Shown here in pieces: positions 48,426 through 60,689 of a stretch of 64,000 nt of DNA (position 1 is its first letter; each line of letters starts with the position of its first letter). Source of the stretch: Odobenus rosmarus divergens (lineage: Eukaryota; Chordata; Mammalia; Carnivora; Odobenidae). The notes beneath the pieces were generated by a model. That model had not been told where the DNA came from and did no database searches. It saw only the letters and a list, made by a program, of their open reading frames with translations. The position numbers and the translations under genes are program-made. The DNA is taken from NCBI RefSeq assembly GCF_000321225.1, contig NW_004450324.1, forward strand, positions 1,518,135 through 1,582,134, in the 5' to 3' direction.

Positions 48426-49320
48426 CCAAAAGGAAGTAGAATGGGGCTGGGCTGGGGTTGTAAGGATAGAATGAACATTTTGGGAGTATTAGATATTAAA
48501 AGGGGCCATTTTAGGAATTGTGTTTGAAAACAGAGTGAGTGAGAATGAAAAGAACAAGGCTGGCCCTTGCTAGGTGGAGCCCGGAATAGGCACCAATCTC
48601 TTGTTGGGCTGATGGACATCCTATTCCCTTGGCTCCTTATTAAGTGGTTGTCTCTAGGCACCAGATAGACCTTTCTAGACTGGCTTGTGTATTGGGCTGT
48701 TAGTCTGCAAACCACGTTCCTCCTTCTGGGTGCTGTTTTCCTGTTAAGCTCTGGAATAGGGGCTGCTAGAGGGCTTCTGGGAGGCTGGAGGAGGCAGAAG
48801 GGACACGATTCATTCCATTTGCTTGCTGTGCTTGTCAGCCTCATTCCAGAAAGGGCCCTTCACTCTGCTAGCGGGCATTGGTTCCCGTCTCCAGCTCCTT
48901 GCGACATCCTAGAACCAGCCTCCTGGTGCCCCTCAGAGACTCCATCGCCTGGCCATCCTCAGAAGTTTGCGTCCCAGCCCCACGTGAGCCCTCACGGAGG
49001 GTCCCGAGGTGGCAACACCTGCTCCTCAAGAGGTCTGCTCCCAGCTCTGTGGGTCCCCTCCTCTCAACTGTTGGATTCCCCTAACCCGAGCTCCTCTCTT
49101 TGACTCCCCATTCCCCGCCCCAGGGGTGGGAGCTGCTTCCCACAGTTCCTCTCTATTGCTTAGTCTTTTCAGCTCTCTGATACTTGTTGAACTGCTTCTT
49201 TATGTCACATGATATCTGTTGTAGCACCTAGTGTTGTTTTCTATTTTCCTAACTGGCTCCGAACTGATAAATCTTCCTGTGTCCTGGCAGGGGAAGGGAG
49301 AGGCAAGCTGAGACCCAGAA
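48426..49320. other. No assigned feature; opposing open frames
   Basis: A 148-codon minus frame (48398-48844) and a 138-codon plus frame (48687-49103) overlap. The GC-richer sequence 48760-49170 has the feel of an old dispersed repeat, but I cannot name it. Confidence 0.4.
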
Positions 49321-49735
49321 ACCATGGTTTTCAAACTTGAGAGAAGAGGGGGATCGCTGGAGAGGCTTATTAAAAATACACATATCACTGGGGCGCCTGG
49401 GTGGCTCAGTCGGTTGAGTATCCGACTCTTGATTTTGGCTCAGGTCACGATCCTCGGGTTTGTGGGATGGAGCCCTGAGTTGGGCTCCGCACTGAGTGGG
49501 GCTCCTCACTGAGTATGGAACCTGCTTAAGATTCTCTCTCTCTCTGCCCCTCCCCTCTGCTCAAACTCGTGCTCTCTCTCTAAAACAAAAAACAAAACAA
49601 AACAAAAACAACAAAAAAAAACACATACCAGGCACCACTTTTAGTAATTCTGATTCAATAGGTTGGGTATGGGCTCAATGATCTGTTTTTGAAACAGACA
49701 TTGTAGGTGCTTCTGATGTTGTTATTCTGTCTCAG
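49321..49735 (+). mobile_element. MER5/MER20-type element, split by a CAN-SINE
   Basis: The left piece holds CATGGTTTTCAAACTTGAG and GAGGCTTATTAAAAATACAC. The right piece holds TAGTAATTCTGATTCAATAG and TAGGTGCTTCTGATGTTG. The SINE at 49390-49615 lies between them. Confidence 0.72.
49390..49615 (+). mobile_element. CAN-SINE, older long type; splits a MER5-like element
   Basis: Head GGGGCGCCTGGGTGGCTCAG, a body of the GAGTATCCGACTCTTGATTT type, and an (AAAAC)n tail. It interrupts an old MER5/MER20-type DNA transposon, whose halves lie at 49321-49389 and 49616-49735. Flanks aatacacatatca and aaacacatacca are a probable duplication. Confidence 0.93.
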
Positions 49736-49740
49736 AGGCT

Positions 49741-51598
49741 CTGAGAAAATCCACCCCAATCCAGGGCCTTCTCATGGGGCTGTTTGTTAGGTCTGGGCTT
49801 GTTGTCCTGGGGCTTAGAAACAAACTTTACTTATTTTTGTTTTTATAGGATGGGTGCTTTGGATATGCTAATCTTTGTTCCAAGGCCACCAAGGGTGTAC
49901 ATTGCCCCTGGAGGCTGAACATCAGCCCTCGTTCAGCCCAATGAACTATGATGCAATTAACTGGGCGAAAGGAGCTTTTCCCCCTAATTGTGCACCATCC
50001 ACTTGTCAGGCCTTGCACATCCAGGTTTGTGTCCATTCAGAGAGAGAGATACCTTTCTCTTATTCATACAAAGGCAACATGCATGCAGCTGAGCTGGGAT
50101 GAACGGGACTGACCTTGGAGTAGAGACCGGTTCTTCTTTTTGTATTTGTAGCCTTTCCCATTTGCAGGTGGCTTAAGGTTGGAGCAGTGAAGATGAGAGA
50201 CGCCATGTTGGAACACCCTGTTAGAACCAGGACACTTGTGTCTTTTGGCCTTAGCCAGTGGATGTATCTGTTTATCTGTATGAATAGCAATGGACATTCC
50301 TCTGTGGAATGTTGGCTTCTGTTTGGTTGTTTTAATCAGTAGAATGAGTAGGTTTTGCTGGGAGGGGTTGAACTGCCCCCTTGGAGCAGAACAGGAAGTT
50401 TTTCAGTCCTGCCAGATCATGAGGCTTTGAGTGTGCAGGGGGCAAGAACTTGAACTTGACCTTTAAATGAATCTAAAAATCAAATTTGCTCTGTAGGAAT
50501 GCGTCCCTCCTGCCTTCCAGGGGCTGACGCAGTGATTCCTGAGATGGATTTGGAGGGCTGCTGAGGGCTCCTGTCACCTCTCCACGTTGTTAGGTGTTTG
50601 ATGTCACTGCTTTATACTCCAGGGGAGTCATCAAAGTCCCTACTTTATTAGCCTGCCTCATTTCACGTGGCTCCTACATGCTGAGCCGTGGCCAGGGGAT
50701 TTAATTTTTTAAAACTGAGGTTCCCTACCCATTCTGGTGGAACACTGCTCTTTAGTATGAGCTTTCCTGTGACATTTGACTCTAAAATTGAAACAGATGT
50801 TCTGCAGATCAGAAATGCCTTCAGGCAGGTAGCCTCCCTAGGCCTGTTCTTAGAGTTAATTGCCACATACACCGACTACCTACTTAAAACACACAGGACA
50901 GGCAGGTCAGAGATAACATATTGAGTAAAATTGCTCTTCCTCCTTACTTCTAGATTGTATAGTCAGCCAGGGCCCTAGTGCTCTCTGCGTGGAACACAGC
51001 TTCACCTCCCTTGTGTCTAGGTAGCTTCCCCAGGGATGGGTTGACGTGGGTTTTATTCACTTAGCAAACACTTAACCTACGGCCTCCTGCATTGCAGGCA
51101 GGGACCTCAGCGGTAGGGCTGATTCTAGGAGTAATAAGGCCAGGGAAGACCGCTCTGTGATCCTGTAAGTGCTGGGATGAGGGCTGCACCGGGTCCTTGG
51201 GAGCAAAGAGGAAATGACTAACTCTGCTTGCGGTTGTTGGAAGAGGCAGCCTCTCAGGTGAATCCTCTCCAAGCCCTGGAGCTAGCTTGTGAAACACCCC
51301 CACCCCATCAAAATAGGATGTTCTTTTTCTTAGCAAATAAATGCACATTCACAGACAGAGATGTTTCCTCCAAGTTGCATGTTGGTTAGTATCAGCATCA
51401 GGACTAGAATCCTAGAATACAGTTCCAGCTTTGAGGGGTCTAAGCCCTAAGTGAGTGCTCTTCAGACTAATGAAGTATTTTTTAAGCTGGCAACTAATCA
51501 TAGTCACAGAGTGATTTTTTTTATCTACTGTATATCATTAGGAAAACAAAAAATGGGAGTAAATCCCAATATTAATCACATTGAATTTGATGGAAATG
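49741..51598. other. No recognised feature
   Basis: Intron sequence with no assigned repeat. Confidence 0.45.
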
Positions 51599-51613
51599 AG
51601 AGTCTGTTATTTA

Positions 51614-51796
51614 TTTTTTTTAAACACTTTATTTATTCATTTGAGAGAAAGAGAGAGCACAAGCAGGAGAGGCAGAGGGAGAGGCTCCCCACTGAGCTGG
51701 GAGCCTGATAAGGGAAGGGGCTCGACCCCAGGGCCCCAAGATCATGACCTGAGCCGAAGGCGGCTGTTTAACCAACTGAGCCACCCAGGCGCCCTT
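51614..51796 (-). mobile_element. CAN-SINE, reverse; last CAN-SINE before the exon
   Basis: Reversed copy ending GAGCCACCCAGGCGCCC. The duplication agagtctgttattta (51599-51613) recurs with one mismatch at 51797-51811. No further CAN-SINE occurs between here and the window end. Confidence 0.95.
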
Positions 51797-51811
51797 AGAG
51801 CCTGTTATTTA

Positions 51812-53639
51812 ATAATTCCTTATCATGTACTTACCACTCCTCTTTAACCGGGTGACTAGAATTCACTTGTACTCTCGCAATATTCGTTATTGATTTTATT
51901 TATATCAGTAATCATAATCCACGTACCCTCTGAATTTAGTAAGTGTAATGTAGGGTTTTTTTTTTTTTCATGTTTGTTTTAACTGTTGCTTTAGATGTAG
52001 CTTGAGGTCCAAGGTGAATTTATTGACATTCATTTCAATTTGATTCCACATCCCAGTTCCCCTCTATCTCTCTTACGATCAGATCCCCAGGCTACCTTTT
52101 GTTTTTCTGTGGCATTATCAGATGATTCTTGCCAAGTTACATACGAGTGCTGCTTTCCTTTGGTGAGGTCTGTGACCTCTAAAGGTTCCAACAAGCCAGG
52201 CTCTCCCAGGTAAGGGAGTTTGTGCAGGTCGGTAGTGAAATGTGAGCATATTTGCTCAGTGGCCATTTCTCCACCTCACCCCCATCTTCATTTATTTATT
52301 TTGTGTGAGCTCTTACTCTGCTCCAGCAATCCCAGAAGGTGGGTCCACCGATGGTGGCAGAAGGATGTAACTCAGCCAGCGTGGTTGTAACACAAAGAAG
52401 GTCACTCGGTGTGTGGGGTGGGTGTCCCCTGTTTGTAGCTTCCTTGAGAAACATGGCCTTGCTGTGCCAGGCCCATTGTATACACACAGTCTGTGTACCG
52501 TTTATCAGACAGGCCAGCAGGAGTGTCTGTGTTAATAAGGAATCCATATATACGTATGCGAATTGCATATAACACCTGTCTCACAGCTTCCCTTCTTTGT
52601 GTTTGACTTGATAGTTTACTGTGCTGTTCCTTTCACATAGACTGTACCAAACAACAGGAAAATAGCCCTGGTAGTTTTCTCTTGGTGGGAAATAGTGGGA
52701 TAAGGTAGATGACAACACGGTCACATGTAGTAAATCAGTGTGGGCCCGTGTCCTGAGTATGTACATGTATTATGTTGAATCATTGGAAGTGTGATCCCTT
52801 TTGATTGAGAAGAATGGCAACTTCATATGTGTAAGCTAACAAATAATTTAAAAATTGGACATCAGGGAAGGAAGGGTGCACCTCTGAAGTCAAATAGTAA
52901 TTACACGGGGAGGCAAAATACAGCCTGTGGCAAGCTTTTTTGTGACTCACAATGCTTTTATGTTAAAAAAGATTTAATTGCTAACCTATCATATTAGGAG
53001 ATTTCAAACAAAATTCTGAGTTTTCAGCTTCTCTGCAAAAATCGGAATCTTGCCGGGCTAGGTCGGCAAACTTCCGTGGCAACATTAGCGGGGGTGGGTG
53101 GCAGCTATGTTCCTACAGAGTTCACGTGTGTGTCCGTTCACACGCCGGCCAGCTTCCAGCTCTCAGGTGACCTTGACTGGCCTCGTGGGCTTTGAGGTTG
53201 GACACGTGATATAAATAGAACACCTATAGTATGTTGGATAAGGAGAGGATTGGAAGAAGTCATCAGCTGGATCAGAGCCATTTGTTTTGTTAATTATCCA
53301 TCCCCAACCAGCACATCCAAAAAGACAGCCTGACGCAGCTCTGGACACTGTGCACTGAGAAAGGACAGGTAAGCATAAGGAAGGAGTCCTTCCATGTGCT
53401 AAGAGTTGGGCAAACTTATTGTATGAAAATTTTTGGCTCAGTGCTCCTCATTTAAGTAGGATGTGATGACAGCTTCCTTCCACTGGCCACTATTCATGTT
53501 ATAGGCTAATATAATATCTATTTCGTTTGTTTCTTAATTCCTGACATTTATGAGGAGAGATTACTGGACAGTTGGCCACGTCCTAACTTTAACATAAAGA
53601 AAAGTTCTTATGGACTAATATGTATATAAAGTATCAGCT
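51812..53639. other. No recognised feature
   Basis: A T-run at 51957-51969 and possible very old DNA-transposon phrases near 52890-53090 (TCGGCAAACTTCC) are the only hints. Confidence 0.45.
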
Positions 53640-53815
53640 GTTTATTGCTCCGTTATTCATATTGGAGGAAAAACTGGAAATAAAGAGAAGACTGATCAAT
53701 AGAGGAAGGGCTGAATAAATTAGGGTACGTCAACATCATGAAATACGTAGCATTAAAACAACAAATTGGCTGGACACCAATTGACTTGGAGGGATTTCCC
53801 TGAAAAGTAATATTA
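53640..53815 (+). mobile_element. L1M ORF2 end relic
   Basis: AAAACTGGAAATAAAGAG, GGGCTGAATAAATTAGGGTA and ATGAAATACGTAGCATTAA follow the last part of L1M ORF2 in degenerate form. It ends where an antisense MIR begins. Confidence 0.75.
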
Positions 53816-53965
53816 AGATTTAATTAGTGCTTCCTATGTACTAGACACCGTTCCAAGGGCTTTCCATGTATTAACCCATGTGATCCTCCCAGCTACGCTG
53901 TGAGCTCTGTGCTGTTATCTCCATCATACAAATGAAGAAATTGAGGCATGGGGGAGTTAAGTCAG
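53816..53965 (-). mobile_element. MIR SINE, antisense
   Basis: GTGCTTCCTATGTACTAGAC, CATGTATTAACCCATGTGAT and ATGAAGAAATTGAGGCATGG follow reversed MIR. Confidence 0.88.
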
Positions 53966-54404
53966 TCATCAAAGAACAAGCATTTACTGTGTGGCAGGGC
54001 TAGGTTATGAACTCCTGCAATCCGGGTAGACAGAGTCTTTTTAAAGTAATTTTTAAGTTAGATATCAGAGTACCTTATCAATAAGACGTTTAGCTATAGA
54101 ATCTTAATTCATAGCTATTCCAGGATTCTCTGGATTCTTCTCTTATATTTTAGACTTTTAGACTCATTATGCTGGCTCAGACCTTAGAAATCATTTAGTC
54201 TTCCGGTTTTCGAACTTAGCCCTCCTTTTCCCTTCTTTAAACCAACTGAATCTTCCTGTAGGCAGAATGATACTTAGTACTGACCTGGAGCTACTCGGCC
54301 TTCTCTTTTTTCCCTGGGTGGTGGTGGGGTGGGGGTGGGGGGCTAGTGCAGGCTATAGATACAGTCTGCCTCCTTAATTGTGTGGGTGTAGAAATGCATT
54401 CCAG

Positions 54405-54560
54405 AGAGAGAGCCTAACATTTACTGAACTGATGTTTCCAGCGATGTTATTAGGCCTCATGGATAGATTTTATTATGCCCATTAAGGAAACTGAGATTTA
54501 GAGAAAAATTAAGCCCAACATCCTAGAGGAAATTGGTACTAGGGTTGAAAGGATAGGAAG
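54405..54560 (-). mobile_element. MIR SINE, antisense, diverged
   Basis: CCTAACATTTACTGAACTGA, GCCCATTAAGGAAACTGAGA and AAATTGGTACTAGGGTTGAA fit reversed MIR. Confidence 0.7.
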
Positions 54561-54751
54561 GATAGAATCCTTGTTGAACCTCCTTTTCTGGGGTCCTACA
54601 ACCTAAGGTTTGGGAGCTACAGTGGTCCACCAGAAGCCCTTCCATTGAATGTTCCCTTATCTTGCTGTTGACTTAAGTAGGCAGTTGTTGAGAACTTCTC
54701 ATTTGTACGGCATTATTTACCACAGGTGATAGCAGGGTAGGGAGTAGAACT

Positions 54752-54870
54752 GTATTAGTCAGCTCGGGCTGCTTTAACGAAACACTAGGGACTGGGCGCC
54801 TCAAACAATAGGCGCTGACTTCTCATAGTTTCGGAGGCTGGAAGTCAATCCAGATCAAGGTGCTTTCTGG
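54752..54870 (-). mobile_element. MLT1/MST-like LTR fragment (ERVL-MaLR), antisense
   Basis: TATTAGTCAGCTCGGGCTGC, AACACTAGGGACTGGGCGCC and GGAGGCTGGAAGTCAATCCA follow the reversed end of a mammalian MaLR solo LTR. It is non-coding and old. The rest of the LTR is absent. Confidence 0.8.
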
Positions 54871-54884
54871 TGTGGGTGCTCTTC

Positions 54885-54965
54885 CCTTCCCTTCCTCATC
54901 CATAAAGCTAGGGATTGGACTTCATAGTCCCTAAGGCTCCCTGCCCCTCTGTTGTTGTTCTTGAT
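54885..54965 (+). mobile_element. MIR3/L3-like fragment
   Basis: CTTCCTCATCCATAAAGCTA and GGATTGGACTTCATAGTCCC with CTAAGGCTCCC follow an ancient CR1/L3-related SINE tail. Confidence 0.6.
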
Positions 54966-55376
54966 CTCCCTTGCAGTTGAGGGAAATCTTTGGGGTCAAA
55001 GCGTGTCTCCTGACTTGTCCAGTGAGTGGTGATGTGCATTCACGCAATGACAGGAACCCCAGGATTATTCTCTCTAGAGACAAGAAGCTGCTGGTTGTTC
55101 TTTAGTCAGTTATAACAATTCTCTAGTTGTGAAGCTCTAATAAAAGACTTTCCCTCCTGCTGCCTCTTTCTGTCCAGAATTCTTATTTTTGTCTGCGTTC
55201 TTGCATGTGTCTGTGGAAGTCCGGAGACTTTTATAGTCAAGCATTTACCAGGCCATGGGAGGCAGCCGCCTCTTACAGGCACTTGTGTTATCCTTTTTGG
55301 GAGTGTGTGTTCTCGCCATTCCTGTTTTTCAGTTCCCCTGCTTTGAACATGTTCTGGGATGTGGATTAAGGATTCG

Positions 55377-55410
55377 GTGGGGGTGGGGGTGGGGGTAGAT
55401 TTGGGTGGGA
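55377..55410 (+). other. G-quadruplex-type motif
   Basis: Three consecutive runs of five G, separated by single T, plus a further GGG after a short loop. It lies on the coding strand of STK39, 2.1 kb before the exon. Formation in vivo is not shown by sequence. Confidence 0.7.
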
Positions 55411-55914
55411 GACTTATAGCGGGTAGGGCCGAGAATGACTTCCCATCAGCAGCAACTTAAAGACGTGTGTTGATTTCTCTGCTGGATACCAGGCCCAGTG
55501 CTCACCAGTTACTTACCACTTTCTCGGCGGCACAGTCAGTGATGGTCTCTTGTTCTGGAGACCTTGACTGGAAAGTACACTTTGCTATCAGCAGGCCTCT
55601 TTGTAGTATTTGGCTGTGATATCTAGAGCATTCTGGATTGAACCCAGCACGCTTAGATCTGTAGGGCCAAGACCGATATGGTGGGACTTGGAATAGTAGC
55701 CGATGGGGCAGGCGGTGAGAAAAGGACAGGGAGGCCCTTTTAACAACCTCTGACAATAGCACTCCCTCCCTGAACTAGAGAGTAAGGCTCACTTGAATCT
55801 TCCCTCTAGGTGGTTTCTTTTTTGCTCAAGCATGTAGGACATTTTTTTCTGTCCTATAAGGCCAGGACAAGCAGGGAAGGGAAGTGTGGGCTCTGGCCTA
55901 TGGGAGGCAGGGAA

Positions 55915-56095
55915 GAGCATGGAGCTTGGAGTCTGGCCAACCCGACACAGACCCCAGCCCAGGCACTTAGCTGTGTGGGCAAGTTTTCCAAGTCCCAGTG
56001 TTCTTACATATAACATGAGGCTAGGAATAAAAAAATGTGCAGGCTTGTAACGAGAATTGCATGAATAAAGTGCCTATGGTACCGGGGGTGGTTAG
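55915..56095 (+). mobile_element. MIR SINE, diverged
   Basis: GAGCTTGGAGTCTGGCCAAC, TTAGCTGTGTGGGCAAG, AACATGAGGCTAGGAATAA and AAAGTGCCTATGGTACC follow MIR in order. Confidence 0.75.
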
Positions 56096-57433
56096 TAGAT
56101 ATGGATTTTCTCCCTCCTTGGTGAACACCGGTTGGACTTCCTGGAATGGGAGTCTTGAAGTTGGAAACCTGGTTTTGGAGCATAGGGTGATCTGCTTGGG
56201 ACACCAGATCCAGGGGCCAGAGTGGATATTGAGACCACAGGACGGAAGAAAGAGCAAACTTTCAGCTCCAAAGACACCCACTTGGGCACCTACCTCCTTG
56301 GTGTGGGAAAGGATTGATTTTCACTAGAAATGTCATGCCTGCCTATCACATCTGCTAAGGAAAGCTAATATTGATCTCCCTTCTGTATTGCCCAAAGCTG
56401 CCCCTTCCTCCATTTGATGATACTGGATGACTCATTTGAGAAGTAGTCCTCGAAGAAAAGCTTTAAGGAGAAAGGTGCATGGTCACATCTGGGCCCCCTT
56501 TTGCACAATCCTGAGCACAGGCTGTTTCTCTGCTTGGCTGTCTTGCAGGGGTAGAGGATTTATGTGATCCTAAGGAGGTTTTTGGTATTCTTTGCAGAAG
56601 TGAGATGCCTTAACCTAGAGGTCTTTTTGCCCCCATGGAATACAAACCGGATTAGGAGCTCTTTGTGCTCTGCCACAAATCATTACACGTCTACATTTTG
56701 CTCTTATAAAATATGGATAATGACATGACTCTGTCTCCTAGGAGTTTGAGTGCATTAGTTAATGATCATGAAACTTTAGAAATAGGAAATTCAGATGAAT
56801 GCCGAGAGCTTTTGTAATTACATATTTGCATCCCTTGCTTGGCATCCTTGAAGGTTGTCCTTTCAACATGAGAATCCTTGGGTTGATTCTTGTTCTTTTA
56901 ATTGTAGAGCAAGTTTAGAAGGAATAAGCTCAAAGAGCACTCAGAGCAGAGAAGTTGTCACGGCGTCTCGTGGAAACCCTGAAGTCGTTCAGGCTGGAGT
57001 GGTTTGGTTTGGGCTGAAAGGGAAGAAGAGCTCGAGGTATTTTAAGGGCACTGAAGCTAGAGAATCCTGGGGGCCAGGGACAGTAATGGCCTCCAGGCAG
57101 CGTTGTGCTTAGAGGCTCCTGTCTCTTGTCCCTGTGACCTCAGGACCTGTCACTTTATCAGCCTTTGTTTCAGGCAGCAGGAAACATGCTGGATTGCAAT
57201 GGGCTTTTTTGATGTGGATTGTAGCTTCCGGAGTGCGGGCACTGTTTTTCTATCCCATCGAGCAGTCTGCTCTTTGCTTTTTCTCCCACAGATAATTATT
57301 TTCAGACTCAGAGGCTCTTTAAGAATATGTTAAAAGGCAATGTTTTGAATACCTTGAGTAGAAGACTTTAAAAAAAAAAGATAGGTATTTGTTTAGGAAG
57401 GGGGTCACGACTAGTAACCAGACAGCATGCCAC
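56096..57433. other. Intron sequence just upstream of the exon, no repeat recognised
   Basis: No transposon could be named in the 1.3 kb leading to the acceptor. An A-run occurs at 57369-57379. Confidence 0.5.
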
Positions 57434-57438
57434 CTGAT

Positions 57439-57591
<153 letters not shown>

Positions 57592-58775
57592 TGAAGGACA
57601 CCCGCCGGTTGCTTTTCTTCACTGATGGGTTTGCAGGGCTGGCCAGAGGAGCAGGGGAAAGAGAGAGCAAAGGCAAGTTGGTGTTCCCCCCTATTTTGAC
57701 ACATGTATTTCTTGGAAAGCAGCCCACATCGCTGCTCCTCCCCTGATTAATTATACCATCCCTTACAGTTGTGTTGTATACTGTACGACTCACTTTGCTA
57801 TTCACAAGCAGGGTTTTGTTCAGTCCTCATAATTCCAGGGTGGGCCTGGTCTCCATGCTGACACTCTCTTTTGGAAAACCAGGGAACAGACACAGTTAGA
57901 TGAACTCGAAGGTCATGTGATGCTGAGTGCAGAGCTGGGTTGGAGAGTTTCTGGCCCTCCGTCCAGAGTCGACCTAGATAGGAATTACTCCCCAAGCCCT
58001 TTTCGGTCATTTTGCCTTTCAGAAATTACCAAATGACCTACCCATTTCAGTTATTCAAAATACTGCAGGGTAGCTTGCTTTTGGCTAAGAAGAGGAGTTT
58101 GCTTTTTGTACAGGGCAATTTGTAATTCTTATTCTAAAGGAAGTATGTACATTACATAAATAATTGGAGCTTTGAGGATATGACTATAGTAGCATTGGTT
58201 GATTGCAGGAACTTTTGCTTTTGGCTTAACTGACTCGTTATTAAATGAACAGCTTGGCAAATGGTTATTAGTTGCCCGGCAAACTGTGAAGGGTTTGAGA
58301 GTTTAATCTCATAAATATAGTTGTCGTTCTGCCTGCCAATTCTCTTTTATTTTCCTTTTGGCCATTTATTTGAGGATAATAGGAAACTGCAGTGGAGGAG
58401 TTAACTGATTGGTTATCCCAACCCTAATCCCAGTACAAATATTAGTCCAATAGCTATCCACACAAGCTACAAAGTATAATGACATTTGGCTCCAAATGAA
58501 GAAGCCTTTTGTTGTTTTCTACATTGGGAATGGAATGTCATTAACAAGAGCTTTTTGTCTTTACTCAGAATATAGCTTTTATTCCAGTCTTAATTACGGC
58601 ACACTATAGTATAAATTAAGTAGAAGGATAAAGCTGCACTTTTCCAGATCTGTTTGGCCTCACATTTTAAATTACGCTCCACAAGGCATAGATTTCGCTG
58701 GGATTGAAGCAACAGATTGCCCGCTAAAACTCAGATTAAAGCAAGGCCTTCCACAATTTAATGTTAATTCCAAAA

Positions 58776-58797
58776 ACAAAACAAAACAAAACAAAAG
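58776..58797. repeat. (AAAAC)n tract
   Basis: Four copies of AAAAC in an otherwise non-repetitive part of intron 2. Confidence 0.8.
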
Positions 58798-58984
58798 AAC
58801 AACCCAAACCCCACAAAATATATATACATTTAAGGCTTTGACCTTCTCCAGAATTTCAGCTGTGCTTTGCTCTTACGGAAATGATTGCTTGCATCCTTCT
58901 GTCGCTTGCAATCACGGTGACCAATAAAATTGTGCCTTTGTCATCTGACCAGTTTTGAAGGTCACTCTCCCCAAGTGGAAAAAG

Positions 58985-59150
58985 TACTAAACAAACTGTG
59001 GGGAGAGTCGGGTCCTACTTCTGCCCCCGACTTGTTTTCTATCTTTGGTCAAGTCATCTAACAGCACAGCACTGTTTAGAAAGATTGTTGGATTGGGAAA
59101 TCTCTCAGATCCTTTTAGGAGTCCTCAAATTCTGTGGCTATACTGAATAT
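58985..59150 (+). mobile_element. MIR3/L3-like fragment in intron 2
   Basis: TTTGGTCAAGTCATCTAACA, GTTGGATTGGGAAATCTCTC and GAGTCCTCAAATTCTGTGGC fit the same ancient family in consensus order. Confidence 0.6.
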
Positions 59151-59726
59151 ATGCTATTTTTTTTTTTAATTGGAATGTACATTTGTATGCCCTGTTTGGA
59201 AATAACCACTCACGAATTTGCCCGTGATGATTGTATTTGATGTTGGCACTCTGTTGGAGATCCCATGGCCATCCTGTTGCCAGCAGCAGACTATTTATGC
59301 AGGGTCTTTGTGAGGCCTGTGTACATTTGTGTCTGGCAATTCTGGAACCAGCCTTCCGGGCCGACACTGTGGTCCCTGGTCTCTACGAGCCCCGAGTTGC
59401 CCCAAGCCTCCATGTTCTCCCTCTGCTGGCTGTTGGTCAGCAGTTGGTTGCTGGCCATGGGGGCTAATGAAGGTCCTGGTGGAGGCAGCAGGGGGGGACA
59501 CTTTCCTCTGTTTCCCTGGGACCAGGGACCATAACAGTGTCATTTGGAGATACTCACAATTTAGGCAGAGCTGCACATGTAAGGACCTGGGTGTTATGGC
59601 TTTGTGCTTGGCTCATTAATCTGAGGTTTTAGGATTTATGAGTTAGCTTATTAGCAGTTAGTTTATTTCTCTCATTCTCCATCCACCTCCCCTCCAGCTT
59701 AATGCCCACGATGTGTTAAGAGTATG

Positions 59727-59743
59727 GTATATATATATATGTA
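59727..59743. repeat. (TA)n tract
   Basis: Alternating TA run in intron 2. Confidence 0.75.
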
Positions 59744-60090
59744 TAATTATCTATTTTTCCTTTAAAAGGTATATTGATTTCTTGCTTTGATCTTTCCTTA
59801 ACCTTGAACCTTTGACCTTCTGATGTCTTGATATTTCAAGAGATGGGAGGGGGAATGGTTCTTTAGGATGTTTGTCCTTTGCAAACAGAAAGAAATGGAA
59901 TTTACAGTATGGGCTGCCTAATGTTGCCAGGCTTTTGTGGCCCAGCTATTGGCACATGAGATCGTGTGGAGCAAAGTTGCTATAACCCTTTCAATTTCTA
60001 ATACTGCTGTTGCTCGCACTTTTATTCTCTCTCTGGGTTCACATTTTGGCAGTGTTTGGACATCCGGTATCCTAATAATCCTTTAATTCC

Positions 60091-60114
60091 GTGTGTGTGT
60101 GCGCGTGTGCGCGC
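60091..60114. repeat. (GT)n/(GC)n alternating tract
   Basis: 24 bases of strict purine-pyrimidine alternation, GTGTGTGTGTGCGCGTGTGC followed by GCGC. This is the classic sequence type for Z-DNA. Confidence 0.9.
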
Positions 60115-60689
60115 ATTAGGTGCAGGTCCGCGCTCTGCATCATTTCACAAACCATGCCATGTGTTAACTGGAAGCTATTGTTCTTATAAGAAACAATGGC
60201 CACCTGGAATTCTTACTTTGTGAGAGTGTTATGTCATAGAAGTCACAGTTATCAACTGTCTGCTGGCTGTTGGAATGTCCGCCTCCCCAGCTGAAACTAT
60301 CACCTCCTACTTCCTACTCCCTTCCGTGTCCCTACACTCTTGCTTCAACCCCCCTAGTAAGGTAGGATTTCCACTCACAGGTATGATGTGATGGCCCAGA
60401 GCAGTTCTGGACAACTGTCCCTGGACTCTGCTTCTTTGTATGGCAGAGGCTGTCCGATTCTGTGGTCATATGGAGTTTACTTCAGGTCTGGCTAAAGAAG
60501 GATTCATGTGGTCATGATTTCTGAAGCAAAGTGATAATTACAGTCCTGTCTTCTCTGAGAAGGAAGGGAGGAAAACAAATATTAGATGAAATCACTGGTG
60601 CTAAATAAGTGGTAATTTAAATAAAATTTATTTACTGTTGAAATGAGTACTGTAATATTCCTCAATGACATTTGGTTCTGGATCTGATA

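Noticed and set aside
48398..49103. Overlapping 148- and 138-codon frames on opposite strands
   Set aside because: No motifs or splice context. Part of the minus frame lies in an antisense MIR.
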